Positions 7,787-15,304 of a DNA stretch of 16,605 nt are shown here, in pieces. The DNA lies in contig JAFVEW010000147.1 of assembly GCA_017475805.1 (NCBI GenBank), positions 1-16,605 of the forward strand. Direction: 5' to 3'. The DNA is from Synergistaceae bacterium (GTDB taxonomy: Bacteria; Synergistota; Synergistia; Synergistales; Aminobacteriaceae). Positions within the stretch are counted from its first letter, which is position 1; each line of letters opens with the position of its first letter. The notes under the pieces are model-generated. The model did no database searches, was not told the DNA's origin, and saw nothing but the letters and a program-made list of their open reading frames with translations. The position numbers were made by a program, and so were the translations under genes.

Positions 7787-7836
7787 CACACAAACAACGA
7801 TTAAAAATTAAGAAAGGAGATGTGATTTTATAATAA

Positions 7837-8235
7837 ATGCCCAAAGCAGATTTTCAGAGCTTTATAAACTCAAATTCTATGTTGGCGAAACTTCAGAATA
7901 ATGCTGACGCGATGGCAATTTTTGATATTCTTAACGATGATGCTCAGATTTACGCGGCAATTTTAGCTACTGAAAACGGCAAGCCCGCCTTATCAGCAAG
8001 TATAAAAAAAATCGAGGAATACGTTTCAGAAAATAAAAGTGATTTTTTTGCATCAAATTTTGAACGTCAAGCGGTCGGAAGAATGCAGAAAGCTATTCTA
8101 TCACCGTTCGGTTATTTCCCAAATGACATTAAAAAGTCCGTGAACAGCAAGATTTTTACAGTTGCTACCTGTTACGAAGAAAAAAAAGATTTAGCAACTA
8201 TGATAATAAAAATTACATCCGAGTCTAAAGCATAG
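7837..8235 (+). CDS. Hypothetical protein, 132 residues
   Basis: I do not recognise this soluble, mostly helical protein. It begins MPKADFQSFINSNSML and has a Ser/Lys-rich middle and a short hydrophobic C-terminal strand (FTVATCYEEKKDLATMIIKI). The ATG at 7837 is the first possible one, since a stop lies directly upstream in frame. The best ribosome-binding site (AAAGGAGA, ending at 7820) is 16 nt away, which is unusually far. A GTG four-codon ORF sits between them. It is the first gene of a two-gene unit with 8254-8694 (18-nt gap), driven by promoter copy B. Confidence 0.68.
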   Translation: MPKADFQSFINSNSMLAKLQNNADAMAIFDILNDDAQIYAAILATENGKPALSASIKKIEEYVSENKSDFFASNFERQAVGRMQKAILSPFGYFPNDIKKSVNSKIFTVATCYEEKKDLATMIIKITSESKA

Positions 8236-8253
8236 TATGGAGGATTTTTCGAT

Positions 8254-8694
8254 ATGACAGTAACTAAACGCGATATGAAAAAAGAAGCTACTCTGCGCAT
8301 GAAAATGTTAGGACTTGATGAACAAATCATCTGCGATTTTCAGAAAAGAACTTCTGAAATTTACATCTCCGAAAACGAAAATTACGGCGAAGTCAGTTCC
8401 GTCTACAAAATCACAAAGGGCAGTGATATTGTTTTCGAGGACATCAAAAAACTTGAAAAAGAAAATGGCTGGCTCGTCTATCATGTAATTCGTGCCGGAA
8501 ACTGGCTTGATTCCCTTAATGTCCTTCTTTGCGTTACGCCTCATCCGGAAGAATGGGACATGATAAAAGATTGGCTAAAGCGCAATAACCGCATTATGGA
8601 TTGCTACGTTTATCCTCAAAATGACCCCAATTTTTATGAAATCGGCGAAGTCGAAGTCAAGATTCAAAACGGCGGACTTGTGAAATTAAATTAA
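8254..8694 (+). CDS. Hypothetical protein, 146 residues
   Basis: A cytoplasmic protein of unknown function. The N-terminus is basic and helical. The C-terminal half alternates strands and turns (GWLVYHVIRAGNWLDSLNV, then HPEEWDMIKDWL, then a final GEVEVKIQNGGLVKLN). This C-terminal pattern reminds me of small conserved hypothetical proteins of gut Firmicutes, but I cannot name the family. A strong TGGAGG lies 10 nt before the ATG. It follows the 132-residue gene by 18 nt and is surely co-transcribed with it. It ends just before a hairpin shared with the convergent purB. Confidence 0.7.
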   Translation: MTVTKRDMKKEATLRMKMLGLDEQIICDFQKRTSEIYISENENYGEVSSVYKITKGSDIVFEDIKKLEKENGWLVYHVIRAGNWLDSLNVLLCVTPHPEEWDMIKDWLKRNNRIMDCYVYPQNDPNFYEIGEVEVKIQNGGLVKLN

Positions 8695-8728
8695 AAATAA
8701 AAAAGCTCTCGAAATTCTCCGGGAGCTT
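8690..8728 (-). terminator. Terminator of purB (possibly both directions)
   Basis: AAGCTCTCG (8703-8711) pairs with CGGGAGCTT (8720-8728) with one G-T wobble and an 8-nt loop. On the minus strand it is followed by a T-rich run. On the plus strand the tail is poor, so it mainly serves purB. Confidence 0.8.
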
Positions 8729-8749
8729 CCTTAATTAAATGAAACAAAA

Positions 8750-10048
8750 TTATTTTTCTTCAAAGAAACGCGCGAAAACTTCGTCGACGTAGCGAAGATA
8801 AAACTCGTTTTCAAACAAACTTTTAAGCTGCTCGGGGTCAACTTCTTTTAATCTTTCGTCAGATTTTAATAAATCTAAGAAAGCTACACCGCTCGAAGCA
8901 GTTTTCATTGCATTGTCCTGAACAATCGCGTAAGCGTCTTCGCGTGAAAGTTTTAATTCGTCGAGCAAGAAAGTCAAAACGCGCTGACTGTAAACAAGAC
9001 CATTAGTTTGATTCAAGTTTTCCTTGACTCGAATTTCGTCGATGGTCAAGCCTTTTAATATCTTTGTCATGCTGCGCAACATAAAAGCCGCGATATTAAA
9101 AGCGTCCGGCCAAATAACACGCTCTGTTGAAGAGTGGCTGATGTCGCGTTCGTGCCAAAGAGCTATATTTTCCATTCCTGTAACGGCATAGCCGCGCAAA
9201 AGTCTCGACATTCCGCAAATTCTTTCGCATTTAATGGGATTACGTTTGTGAGGCATTGCGCTTGAACCTTTTTGACCTACACCGAAAGGTTCAAAGGCTT
9301 CGCGGACTTCGGTACGCTGTAAATTTCTGACTTCAAGAGCCATTCTTTCACGAGTTCCGCCCATAATCGCTAAAGCGTTTAAGACTCCTGCGTGCCTGTC
9401 GCGCTGAAGAATTTGATTAGAGACTTTCGCAGGCTCAAGACCTAAAAGTTCACAGACTCTTGCTTCAAGCTGCGGAGAACATATTGCGTAAGTTCCAACA
9501 GCTCCTGAAATTTTCCCGGCTGAAACGTCTTTTCGAGCGTATTCGAGGCGTCCCTTGTCTCGTAATAATTCGGCGTGCCAGTTCAAAAATTTTAAGCCCA
9601 TCGACATAGGCTCGGCGTGAATCCCGTGAGTGCGCCCGATAGTCGGAAGGTATTTATATTTTTTAGCTAAATCTTCAACGACTAAATCAAGTTCATCAAG
9701 AGCTTTAATAATAATATCAAGCGAGTCTCGCAGCATTATTGAGCTTGCAGTGTCAAGAATATCGCTGCTTGTCATTCCTAAGTGTAAATATCTCCCGTTA
9801 GGGCCGATATTTTCTGCGACAGTACTGACGAAAGCCACGACGTCATGCTGAGTTTTTTTCTCGATCTCTTGGACTCTTTCAACAGTGAAATGAGCGTTTG
9901 CAATAATATCGTCAAGTGCATCTTGAGGAATACGGCCAGCCTCAGCCCATGCTTTGCAGACGGCTATTTCAACGTCAAGCATAACTTTCAGGCGGTTATA
10001 TTCGTCCCATAAGGCCGAAATATCGCGCTCTGAATATCGTTCAATCAT
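8750..10048 (-). CDS. purB: Adenylosuccinate lyase
   Basis: PurB acts twice in purine synthesis: it splits SAICAR to AICAR and adenylosuccinate to AMP, releasing fumarate. The 432-residue protein shows TQHD (His68), the SSD segment at 94-96, and GRTH with the probable catalytic acid His141. The fumarase/aspartase signature GSSAMPHKRNP (261-271) carries the mobile-loop serine. Length and order match short bacterial PurB forms. AGGAGAG lies 10 nt before the ATG. A clean promoter is found upstream and a terminator follows. It is transcribed alone. The gene is intact and typical, so it is a core anchor in this region. Confidence 0.96.
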   Translation of the reverse strand: MIERYSERDISALWDEYNRLKVMLDVEIAVCKAWAEAGRIPQDALDDIIANAHFTVERVQEIEKKTQHDVVAFVSTVAENIGPNGRYLHLGMTSSDILDTASSIMLRDSLDIIIKALDELDLVVEDLAKKYKYLPTIGRTHGIHAEPMSMGLKFLNWHAELLRDKGRLEYARKDVSAGKISGAVGTYAICSPQLEARVCELLGLEPAKVSNQILQRDRHAGVLNALAIMGGTRERMALEVRNLQRTEVREAFEPFGVGQKGSSAMPHKRNPIKCERICGMSRLLRGYAVTGMENIALWHERDISHSSTERVIWPDAFNIAAFMLRSMTKILKGLTIDEIRVKENLNQTNGLVYSQRVLTFLLDELKLSREDAYAIVQDNAMKTASSGVAFLDLLKSDERLKEVDPEQLKSLFENEFYLRYVDEVFARFFEEK

Positions 10049-10092
10049 TATAAATTCTCTCCTAAATCAAATTTTATTTCATGCCTATGCGA

Positions 10093-10121
10093 ATTTTAAT
10101 GTCGTGATAAGTCTGCGTCAA
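10093..10121 (-). promoter_or_regulatory. purB promoter
   Basis: On the minus strand TTGACG (10121-10116) and TAAAAT (10098-10093) are separated by 17 bp. The predicted transcript starts about 40 nt before the purB ATG. No purine riboswitch or clear PurR-like box is seen. Confidence 0.7.
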
Positions 10122-10193
10122 ATTTTTCATTTTTTAGAATGCCCGCGCTCTCGTGATGTATTATTGACAAAAAAATATTCGGGAGAAATTTTA

Positions 10194-10988
10194 ATGAAAA
10201 TCTTAAAAAATTTTATTGTCACGACTCTTTTAATTTTTATTTGCACGTCAGCTTACGGAATGGCCAAGCCTGAACATTCAAAAATTTGGAATGAGGCCTT
10301 CGGAATTACAGACAAAACCTCACGCGAAAAAATCCAGCCGCTTTGGAACACTGCTCAAGATGTCATCGACGGCTTCAAACCCGATTACAAAGACAAACTT
10401 CAAAAAAATTTCGATTGGTTCAAATGGGGCGATTACGGACACAGATTATTATTCCATTGGGGCTTTAACGCTGACCCTAAACGTCATGATCCGTTAGTGC
10501 GTCAAGTTAGGCTTCGTTTGAAAGACAGGCAGGACGCTTAAGAACAAGAGCGTGAATTTTTCAGATATTTGACCCGCGAAATTCAATCAGAACGCAATAG
10601 AAATTTAATTAACTCCGTCATCAAGACTACGGGCATACCTACAGCAAGAGGCTACGCGAACGCAATCGCTACGATTGTCTATGATATTCATCTACTCGGC
10701 GATTATTCGACAACAAATACTTCCGCGCTGCCTTCAATCGGCGATATTGAAAAAGATTTAATCGACTACGGCTTCAAAAGACTCTTGACGGGCGGCGAAA
10801 AATCGGAGAAATTAAAACGAATCGAAAGTGAATTTGACGCTGCTGTGAAAATCGGGCGCGGACGAACAAACAGAAAGAGAGCTGAAAATCTCCGTGAAGC
10901 TGTCCGGATTTTTCTTCCGCAGATTTTGAACGAACGTTTCAAAAATACTTTAAGCGAAAAAGGAATAACAATCACGGAGTCAAAATGA
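10194..10988 (+). pseudogene. Exported protein gene split by one in-frame stop
   Basis: The true start is ATG 10194, with GGGAGAA upstream. It opens a signal peptide (MKILKNFIVTTLLIFICTSA, then YG) and a secreted domain. Reading stops at TAA 10539-10541 after 115 residues. The same frame continues without another stop to TGA 10986-10988, for another 148 residues of well-formed protein in the same codon style. So one substitution probably broke a 263-264 residue protein. The second half could restart at TTG 10569, but the ribosome-binding site is poor and it would lack the signal peptide. Spaced His/Asp residues (HRLLFHWGFNAD, and YDIHLLGDY after the stop) faintly recall zinc phospholipase C/P1-nuclease proteins. 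That is only a guess. Confidence 0.7.
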
Positions 10989-11040
10989 TAAAATTTCATT
11001 AATTCAAGATAAATTTTTATTTTAAGGAGCGAATTTTCAA

Positions 11041-12591
11041 GTGAAGAAAATACTTTCGATTTTGCTTATTATAATTTTCGCGTTGACCTCTGTCCCGGCG
11101 TTCGCAGCTGAAGAAGAATACGACCCGCAGCACACTATGCTCGCGCTTAATATGGCTATCGTCTCGATTCATAGAATTTTGACGACACAGGACAGAATCG
11201 TTCTCGAACAGGAATATCAAAACATTATTAATAATTTGAGTCTCGGCAATATCGAGAGCGATTACGATTTAACTGCTTTGTATCAGGATTTAATGAGTCT
11301 TATTACGCGAAAAAGACTCCGCGATGAAGAAGCGAAAATTTTTCAGTCCCGCTATGACCGCAGAGAGCAGAATTTATTAATGGACTCTTTAAGCGGCGTT
11401 CGTGCTTACGGCGGAAATTTGTTTAGCTGGCTAGGGAGCTTGGTGGTGTCGTGCGTGTCGTCATATTTTTCGTATCAGGACTCGAAGGCCGAACTTGCTG
11501 AAGATTTGAACGGCGAACTCTGGCAGCTTAAGAAGAACGACATCGAAGACTGCAACGAACTTCAAGAAAGATTATTAAATTCTTCATGGAACTTGCTGCG
11601 GCAATATAAACTTCCTGATAATTACCGCCTTGTTCAAAAAAGCATGGACGATTTTTACAGAGCCGTGAACGAAAAGGACTCGAAGCGAAAACTCCGAATG
11701 TTGCGCGCTCTTGAGAAAGATTTTCAAGCTTATCCGCCCTATTGGTTCTATCGAGCTAAGGCTGCTCAAGAATCAAAAGACGATAAAGAGGCTCACGCAA
11801 GTTTTGAAAAATTCAACGCGGTTTGGCGACCTGTTCTGCGTCAAGACCCTTACAAAGTTGAAGCCGCGAAATTCGGAATTGCGGAGCTTGCTAAGAAAGG
11901 TAAATTAACAAACGCTGAAGAGAGCGAGGCTTTAGAACTTCTTGAAGTAATGCGAAACAACACGCCGCGCGATGACTGGGCTAATAATCTTTTTGCAGGC
12001 GTTGCATATTTCTCATTTGGAGAAAAAGACACGGGCATTGAAATTGTAGAGACTAACGTTGATTTTGGCTATGAAAAAGACATAAGCGATAGAGTTCTTG
12101 CTCAGATGAAGCAGGGAAAATTGGATTTAGCTTTAATACCTGATGAGCTGAAGAAATTAACAGAGCAATCTCAAAGACGTATGCCAATTAATCCTAATTA
12201 TTCTTCAATTAAGTCCAAACAATCTGAAATAAAAAAATCTTCATCGAAACGGCGTATTTTAACGAAAGATGAAATTATTAAAATTACCCAAAAATATGGT
12301 TTTCCCATAAGAAACAGATTTTCTAATGAAGCTGATCAACGAGACTTCGGAATACCAAGAGGCAAATATATAATGACAGGTACGACTTTTTTGGGAATGA
12401 CATGGAGAGCTATATTTTTCTGTGATGATAAATTTTATTGGACAATTGGATTTTGGTCAGAAGAAAAAGGTTACTCATGGAATTACGATTACTTAAGAGG
12501 TAATGCTTCATACTCTCAAATTAGTGAAGTATTCAAAGATTTTCCTGCTGAAGTGATACAAGCGTTAATGGAATTGAAGGAGCTGGAGTAG
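11041..12591 (+). CDS. Exported protein with TPR-like helices, unknown function
   Basis: This is a 516-residue protein with a clear signal peptide (MKKILSILLIIIFALTSVPA, then FA). A largely helical region follows, with a short hydrophobic stretch near residues 118-140. Residues about 200-300 (YWFYRAKAAQESKDDKEAHASFEKF and following) have the spacing of tetratricopeptide repeats, a protein-binding fold. The last ~130 residues form a separate Trp/Tyr-rich domain that begins with a DEIIKITQKYGFPIRNRF-type segment. Start is GTG, with AAGGAGC 10 nt before. It lies 52 nt after the broken exported gene and may share its transcript. Codon use becomes more AT-rich after about 12160, so the C-terminal part may have a different origin. 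I cannot name the family. Confidence 0.75.
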   Translation: MKKILSILLIIIFALTSVPAFAAEEEYDPQHTMLALNMAIVSIHRILTTQDRIVLEQEYQNIINNLSLGNIESDYDLTALYQDLMSLITRKRLRDEEAKIFQSRYDRREQNLLMDSLSGVRAYGGNLFSWLGSLVVSCVSSYFSYQDSKAELAEDLNGELWQLKKNDIEDCNELQERLLNSSWNLLRQYKLPDNYRLVQKSMDDFYRAVNEKDSKRKLRMLRALEKDFQAYPPYWFYRAKAAQESKDDKEAHASFEKFNAVWRPVLRQDPYKVEAAKFGIAELAKKGKLTNAEESEALELLEVMRNNTPRDDWANNLFAGVAYFSFGEKDTGIEIVETNVDFGYEKDISDRVLAQMKQGKLDLALIPDELKKLTEQSQRRMPINPNYSSIKSKQSEIKKSSSKRRILTKDEIIKITQKYGFPIRNRFSNEADQRDFGIPRGKYIMTGTTFLGMTWRAIFFCDDKFYWTIGFWSEEKGYSWNYDYLRGNASYSQISEVFKDFPAEVIQALMELKELE

Positions 12592-12655
12592 AGACAATCA
12601 CTTAGGAACGCACGAGAGGCGACTAATATTGAAGTTGTCTGCTTAAATCTTGTTT

Positions 12656-12673
12656 TACAATCTGAAGATTGTA
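12656..12673. repeat. Perfect inverted repeat next to the HNH gene promoter
   Basis: TACAATC and GATTGTA flank a TGAA centre, giving an 18-bp perfect palindrome that ends 1 bp before the -35 box. Its position suits an operator for a dimeric repressor. Confidence 0.55.
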
Positions 12674-12674
12674 C

Positions 12675-12702
12675 TTGACTATACGAAAATAGCAGCTATA
12701 AT
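12675..12702 (+). promoter_or_regulatory. Promoter of the small HNH gene
   Basis: TTGACT (12675-12680) and a perfect TATAAT (12697-12702) are 16 bp apart. The transcript would start near 12709, about 67 nt before the ATG. Confidence 0.75.
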
Positions 12703-12775
12703 CGCTTGCCACTAATTCTTATTATTAATCTATATTAGCAATGAAGTAGAAAAAATTTTTAAGGAGATGAGTGTT

Positions 12776-13003
12776 ATGGCTCGTTGTACATGTACGACAG
12801 GACTCGAAGTTCATCACAAACGCCGCGATGGTGGCAATGGTCTGGATAATGCTGAAGTGTTATGCCAAAGATGCCACGCAAATACTTCAACATACGGAGT
12901 GCCAGGTAAAAGCCCGGAGCCTTTTCCCCAATCCGTTAAGAATGAGGCATTGAGGAGAGCAGGTAATCGTTGTGAATGTACCCGCGTAACTTGCGAACAC
13001 TAA
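12776..13003 (+). CDS. Small HNH-motif zinc protein
   Basis: This 75-residue protein contains an HNH-type nuclease or nucleic-acid-binding core. LEVHHKRRDGGNGLDNAEVL supplies the paired His and the Asn. LCQRCH supplies the second Cys pair and final His, while CTC at the N-terminus supplies the first pair. The second half (NEALRRAGNRCECTR, then CEH) looks like the start of another HNH unit that then stops. It may be a normal short form or a truncated tandem protein. I place the start at ATG 12776 because AAGGAG is 9 nt before it. An in-frame ATG at 12767 touches that site and is less likely. It has its own promoter and a strong terminator, so it is a stand-alone accessory gene. A defence role is possible but not shown. 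Confidence 0.75.
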   Translation: MARCTCTTGLEVHHKRRDGGNGLDNAEVLCQRCHANTSTYGVPGKSPEPFPQSVKNEALRRAGNRCECTRVTCEH

Positions 13004-13010
13004 CCGACAA

Positions 13011-13058
13011 AAAGACTCTCACGGTATTAGACAAATGCAGTGGGAGTCTTTCTTTTTT
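13011..13058 (+). terminator. Strong terminator of the HNH gene
   Basis: AAAGACTCTCAC (13011-13022) pairs with GTGGGAGTCTTT (13040-13051), a 12-bp stem with one G-T wobble, followed by CTTTTTT. Confidence 0.92.
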
Positions 13059-13087
13059 CAATAAAATAAATCGCGGTTAGCAACAAT

Positions 13088-13101
13088 AGGTAAGCTTACC
13101 T
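13088..13101. repeat. 14-bp perfect palindrome
   Basis: AGGTAAGCTTACCT lies between the HNH terminator and the decayed DUF6273 gene. It may be a protein-binding site, a rearrangement scar or chance. Confidence 0.4.
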
Positions 13102-13494
13102 GGATAGTAGCAACTAATTTTTTTGCCCATGCGCTAAAATTTCCACAAAAAATTGATCATAAACAGGACTGTAACGGTAACTGCGGACAAAAATCCCAAG
13201 TACAACACGTCTTCTGAGAATCCTACGAACGATAAAATTTTTCTGTTGAGCATTTTGGAAGCTTAAAGATATTTTGACTCTAATAAAGCCCGGCAATGTG
13301 AGCCAACGGCCTATGCTAAATCTCAGGGACCTTACACCGATGATGATGGATACAGCATTTGGTGGCTTCGGTCGCCCGGCGACTATGCTAACCACGCTGC
13401 GTGCGTCAGAACTGTCGGCGATTTCTTTGCTGATGGCAACCGCGTTGATAAAGTCTTTGCCCCAGTTCGTCCCGCGCTGTGGGTGAAGTTTTAA
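13098..13494 (+). pseudogene. Decayed C-terminal part of a DUF6273-type protein
   Basis: No open frame covers this stretch, yet translation across frames rebuilds a DUF6273-like domain. A first piece (TWIVATNFFAHA) is in one frame. Then near 13138 the frame shifts to one reading NRTVTVTADKNPKY, NDKIFLLSILEA, a TAA at 13264-13266, RYFDSNKARQCEPTAYAKS, DDGYSIWWLRSPGDY and finally VRPALWVKF with a stop at 13492-13494. WWLRSPG and VRPALW are the family hallmarks. These domains are C-type-lectin/formylglycine-enzyme-like and often sit on surface proteins. With no start, one frameshift and one nonsense codon (AAA to TAA would restore EAKRYF), it is a dead remnant. This fills most of the 680-bp gap between the HNH gene and the gene at 13684. 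Confidence 0.8.
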
Positions 13495-13551
13495 GTGAAA
13501 ATAAACGGGCGGCGAGGGTGAGGCGTCCGCGTTAATTATTCCTGATTAATA

Positions 13552-13580
13552 TTGATAAATATCCTTGCATGATATAAAAT
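13552..13580 (+). promoter_or_regulatory. Promoter of the 313-residue protein gene
   Basis: TTGATA (13552-13557) and TAAAAT (13575-13580) are 17 bp apart. Downstream, GCGTTGTGAGG weakly resembles the CGTTGTTGATGAGG start of the two duplicated leaders at 7108 and 7769. A mini-ORF MFICERCF (13611-13637) follows in the leader. Confidence 0.6.
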
Positions 13581-13683
13581 CACTTTCATTGCGTTGTGAG
13601 GAAGTTTATTATGTTCATTTGCGAGCGATGTTTTTAGCGTGGTATTGCTTAAGCCAAATTTATAAAAGGAGATTTTTGTAATT

Positions 13684-14625
13684 ATGAATTCTCTTGGAAA
13701 TGAAGGAGATTTGCGATTGAGACGTTGCATAAGGTGTGCAATTGCAGAGTCTATGATTTACTCTAAACAACAATGTTGTAAAAAATCCCCACAAGAACCT
13801 GATTACGTTGCAGGGTTGACTATAAATTTTACTTCAAGCTTATATAAGATCTTAAAATGCTTTTACCCTAAACATTTATTTTCGGTTACAGGTGTCTTTT
13901 GTCATCAAAAGCCATTTGTAAACGTAAACATTAAGGGTAAACTCAAAAATTCGGAATTAGGTGATTTATTGCTTGTTTATGTCGATCATGATAATACTCA
14001 AAGTGAAAAAATGATTAATTCTCTTTTGTTACAAGCAAAAATATCTTCATGTGTATATCATAAAGTTTCTTCTCAAGAACAACACCAACTCACTTTGTAT
14101 AGGTATTGGCCTAAGTTTAGGTATGTAAGGAGAGCAGGTGCAAAAAATCAACAAATACGTGATGTTCAACCCAAGAAACCTCATACTGGTGCTCAATACC
14201 TTTTAATCAATACACATCAGCAAGTAGTTCAAAAACAATGCAAGGGAACTATTTATTATCCAGAATTTATGAAATGCGCACTCCCCAATGATATTTTATA
14301 TGCTGATAAGGGTTTCTCAGCGGAATTAATTGATTTTTTGAGATTTAGGACAGGTAGGATTATTAGTGAATATAGTTCTAATATTGCAGATGAATGGAGT
14401 AAGGTTATTTGGGACTTGCTACAGATTTCTAAAAATGTCTTCTCAAAAAGAACACGTATGAACTTATCTTCTTTTCCAAGAGTTAATAGTGAAAAAGATA
14501 AACAATGTCCTTCAATTTTTGACGAGTTTACTGAGGAAAACAATGTTGAAGCAAATGTTGATAATGAAAATGAGATAAGTCTTATTCTTATTGAACATAA
14601 GTCAGGAGATAATATTACAGGATAG
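13684..14625 (+). CDS. Hypothetical protein with a possible PD-(D/E)XK nuclease core
   Basis: This is a 313-residue protein of a type I believe is scattered among bacteria without assigned function. A Cys-rich N-terminus (CIRCA, QQCCKK) is followed by GVFCHQKPFV (about 70-79). The segment ELGDLLLVYV has Glu91 and Asp94, and LLLQAK has Gln117 and Lys119. E-x-x-D then Q-x-K on successive strands is what a PD-(D/E)XK nuclease core looks like. Later segments are LYRYWPKF, HTGAQYLLIN and DEWSKVIWDLL, then a polar acidic tail. The nuclease idea is inference. AAAGGAG lies 12 nt before the ATG. The codons are very AT-rich with few of the CGC/GCG codons of the core genes, which suggests transfer. It has its own promoter and terminator, and defence-like neighbours. 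Confidence 0.75.
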   Translation: MNSLGNEGDLRLRRCIRCAIAESMIYSKQQCCKKSPQEPDYVAGLTINFTSSLYKILKCFYPKHLFSVTGVFCHQKPFVNVNIKGKLKNSELGDLLLVYVDHDNTQSEKMINSLLLQAKISSCVYHKVSSQEQHQLTLYRYWPKFRYVRRAGAKNQQIRDVQPKKPHTGAQYLLINTHQQVVQKQCKGTIYYPEFMKCALPNDILYADKGFSAELIDFLRFRTGRIISEYSSNIADEWSKVIWDLLQISKNVFSKRTRMNLSSFPRVNSEKDKQCPSIFDEFTEENNVEANVDNENEISLILIEHKSGDNITG

Positions 14626-14667
14626 AAGCACTATATTTAGCATTCAGCACTCACTAACGTACACAGT

Positions 14668-14710
14668 AATTTCTCCTCTCTGATTTTTCGAGGAGGAGAA
14701 ATTTTTATTT
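14668..14710. terminator. Terminator after the 313-residue protein gene
   Basis: AATTTCTCCTC (14668-14678) pairs with GAGGAGAAATT (14693-14703), followed by a T-rich tail on the plus strand. It lies between convergent genes and may also stop toxN transcripts. Confidence 0.82.
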
Positions 14711-15223
14711 TGCAGTGCCTTTCATGACATAGTCGGCATATCTATCCTCAAGTAGGGAAAAATCACAGCAAAATTTTAACAGAAACTCATCATCGCATTG
14801 ATTTATCCTGCTGTCATGAACTTTTTTTGCCTTGTTGATAATTTCCTGCCTATGTTTTCTTATGAAACGTATTTCATTCGACTCATAAGTATCTTTTTCA
14901 GGGTCTATATCCAACTTTTCACAGTTTGCTGATAAGACCGGTATCATATTGTTGTAAAGGATGTCTGCAATTTCAATTTCGGCACTGTCCCTAATAAACG
15001 TAGTTATGCGCGCCGAACGTTTGCCTTTTCCTAATTCTTTCCGCTTTTCAGTTGTCTGCGAAGTTAAAGGCAAAATATACGTAATGTTTCCAATAATCGT
15101 AATCAATCCTATGAATGGGCGATTGTTGAATTTTACACTTACTCTGCCATCAATTTTGTGAAGAAATTTTAAGTAGTCAGGGTCAACTTTATATAAATAT
15201 AATTCCTCGTCTTTGCTGTCCAT
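14705..15223 (-). CDS. toxN: Type III toxin-antitoxin ToxN/AbiQ-family endoribonuclease toxin
   Basis: ToxN/AbiQ toxins are RNases that cut cellular mRNA and process their own repeat RNA antitoxin, and they often give abortive phage resistance. The 172-residue protein has the family order. ELYLYKVDPDYLKFLHKID lies at the N-terminus, RPFIGLITIIGNITYILPLTS (about 35-55) carries the PLTS motif with the probable active-site Ser55, and IADILYNNMIPV lies at about 85-96. The C-terminal half is helical with RFIRKHRQEIINKAKKVH. Length matches the family (about 165-180). AAGGGG is 5 nt before the ATG. Immediately upstream are a terminator hairpin, two 34-nt repeats and a promoter, the standard type III layout in which the toxin is made from read-through transcripts. 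The gene appears intact. Confidence 0.9.
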   Translation of the reverse strand: MDSKDEELYLYKVDPDYLKFLHKIDGRVSVKFNNRPFIGLITIIGNITYILPLTSQTTEKRKELGKGKRSARITTFIRDSAEIEIADILYNNMIPVLSANCEKLDIDPEKDTYESNEIRFIRKHRQEIINKAKKVHDSRINQCDDEFLLKFCCDFSLLEDRYADYVMKGTAK

Positions 15224-15234
15224 TAATGCCCCTT

Positions 15235-15268
15235 AAAAAATGAGTTGAATGCCACCGCAAACAACTCA
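15235..15268 (-). terminator. Terminator between RNA antitoxin and toxN
   Basis: On the minus strand TGAGTTG (15268-15262) pairs with CAACTCA (15247-15241), a 7-bp stem with a 14-nt loop, followed by six T. Such an attenuating terminator keeps the RNA antitoxin in excess over the toxin in known ToxIN loci. Confidence 0.85.
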
Positions 15269-15270
15269 AC

Positions 15271-15304
15271 TTTTGAATCGTCCACTGAAGCAGGACCTCT
15301 CTAA
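15271..15304 (-). repeat. Antitoxin repeat unit 2 (toxin-proximal)
   Basis: This is a 34-nt unit identical to 15305-15338 except for one transition (C here, U there, in the RNA sense) at plus-strand position 15287. Confidence 0.92.

Noticed and set aside
10160..10175. TTGACA as -35 for the exported protein at 10194
   Set aside because: A -10 at 16-18 bp would fall on the ribosome-binding site and start codon, and no matching hexamer is found there.
10539..10541. Recoded stop (selenocysteine or pyrrolysine)
   Set aside because: The codon is TAA, which is used for neither residue, and no insertion hairpin was noticed.
13330..13530. Active diversity-generating retroelement variable region
   Set aside because: There is no reverse transcriptase and no second copy of this segment (template repeat) in the window, and the gene is broken. 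Only the protein family hints at it.
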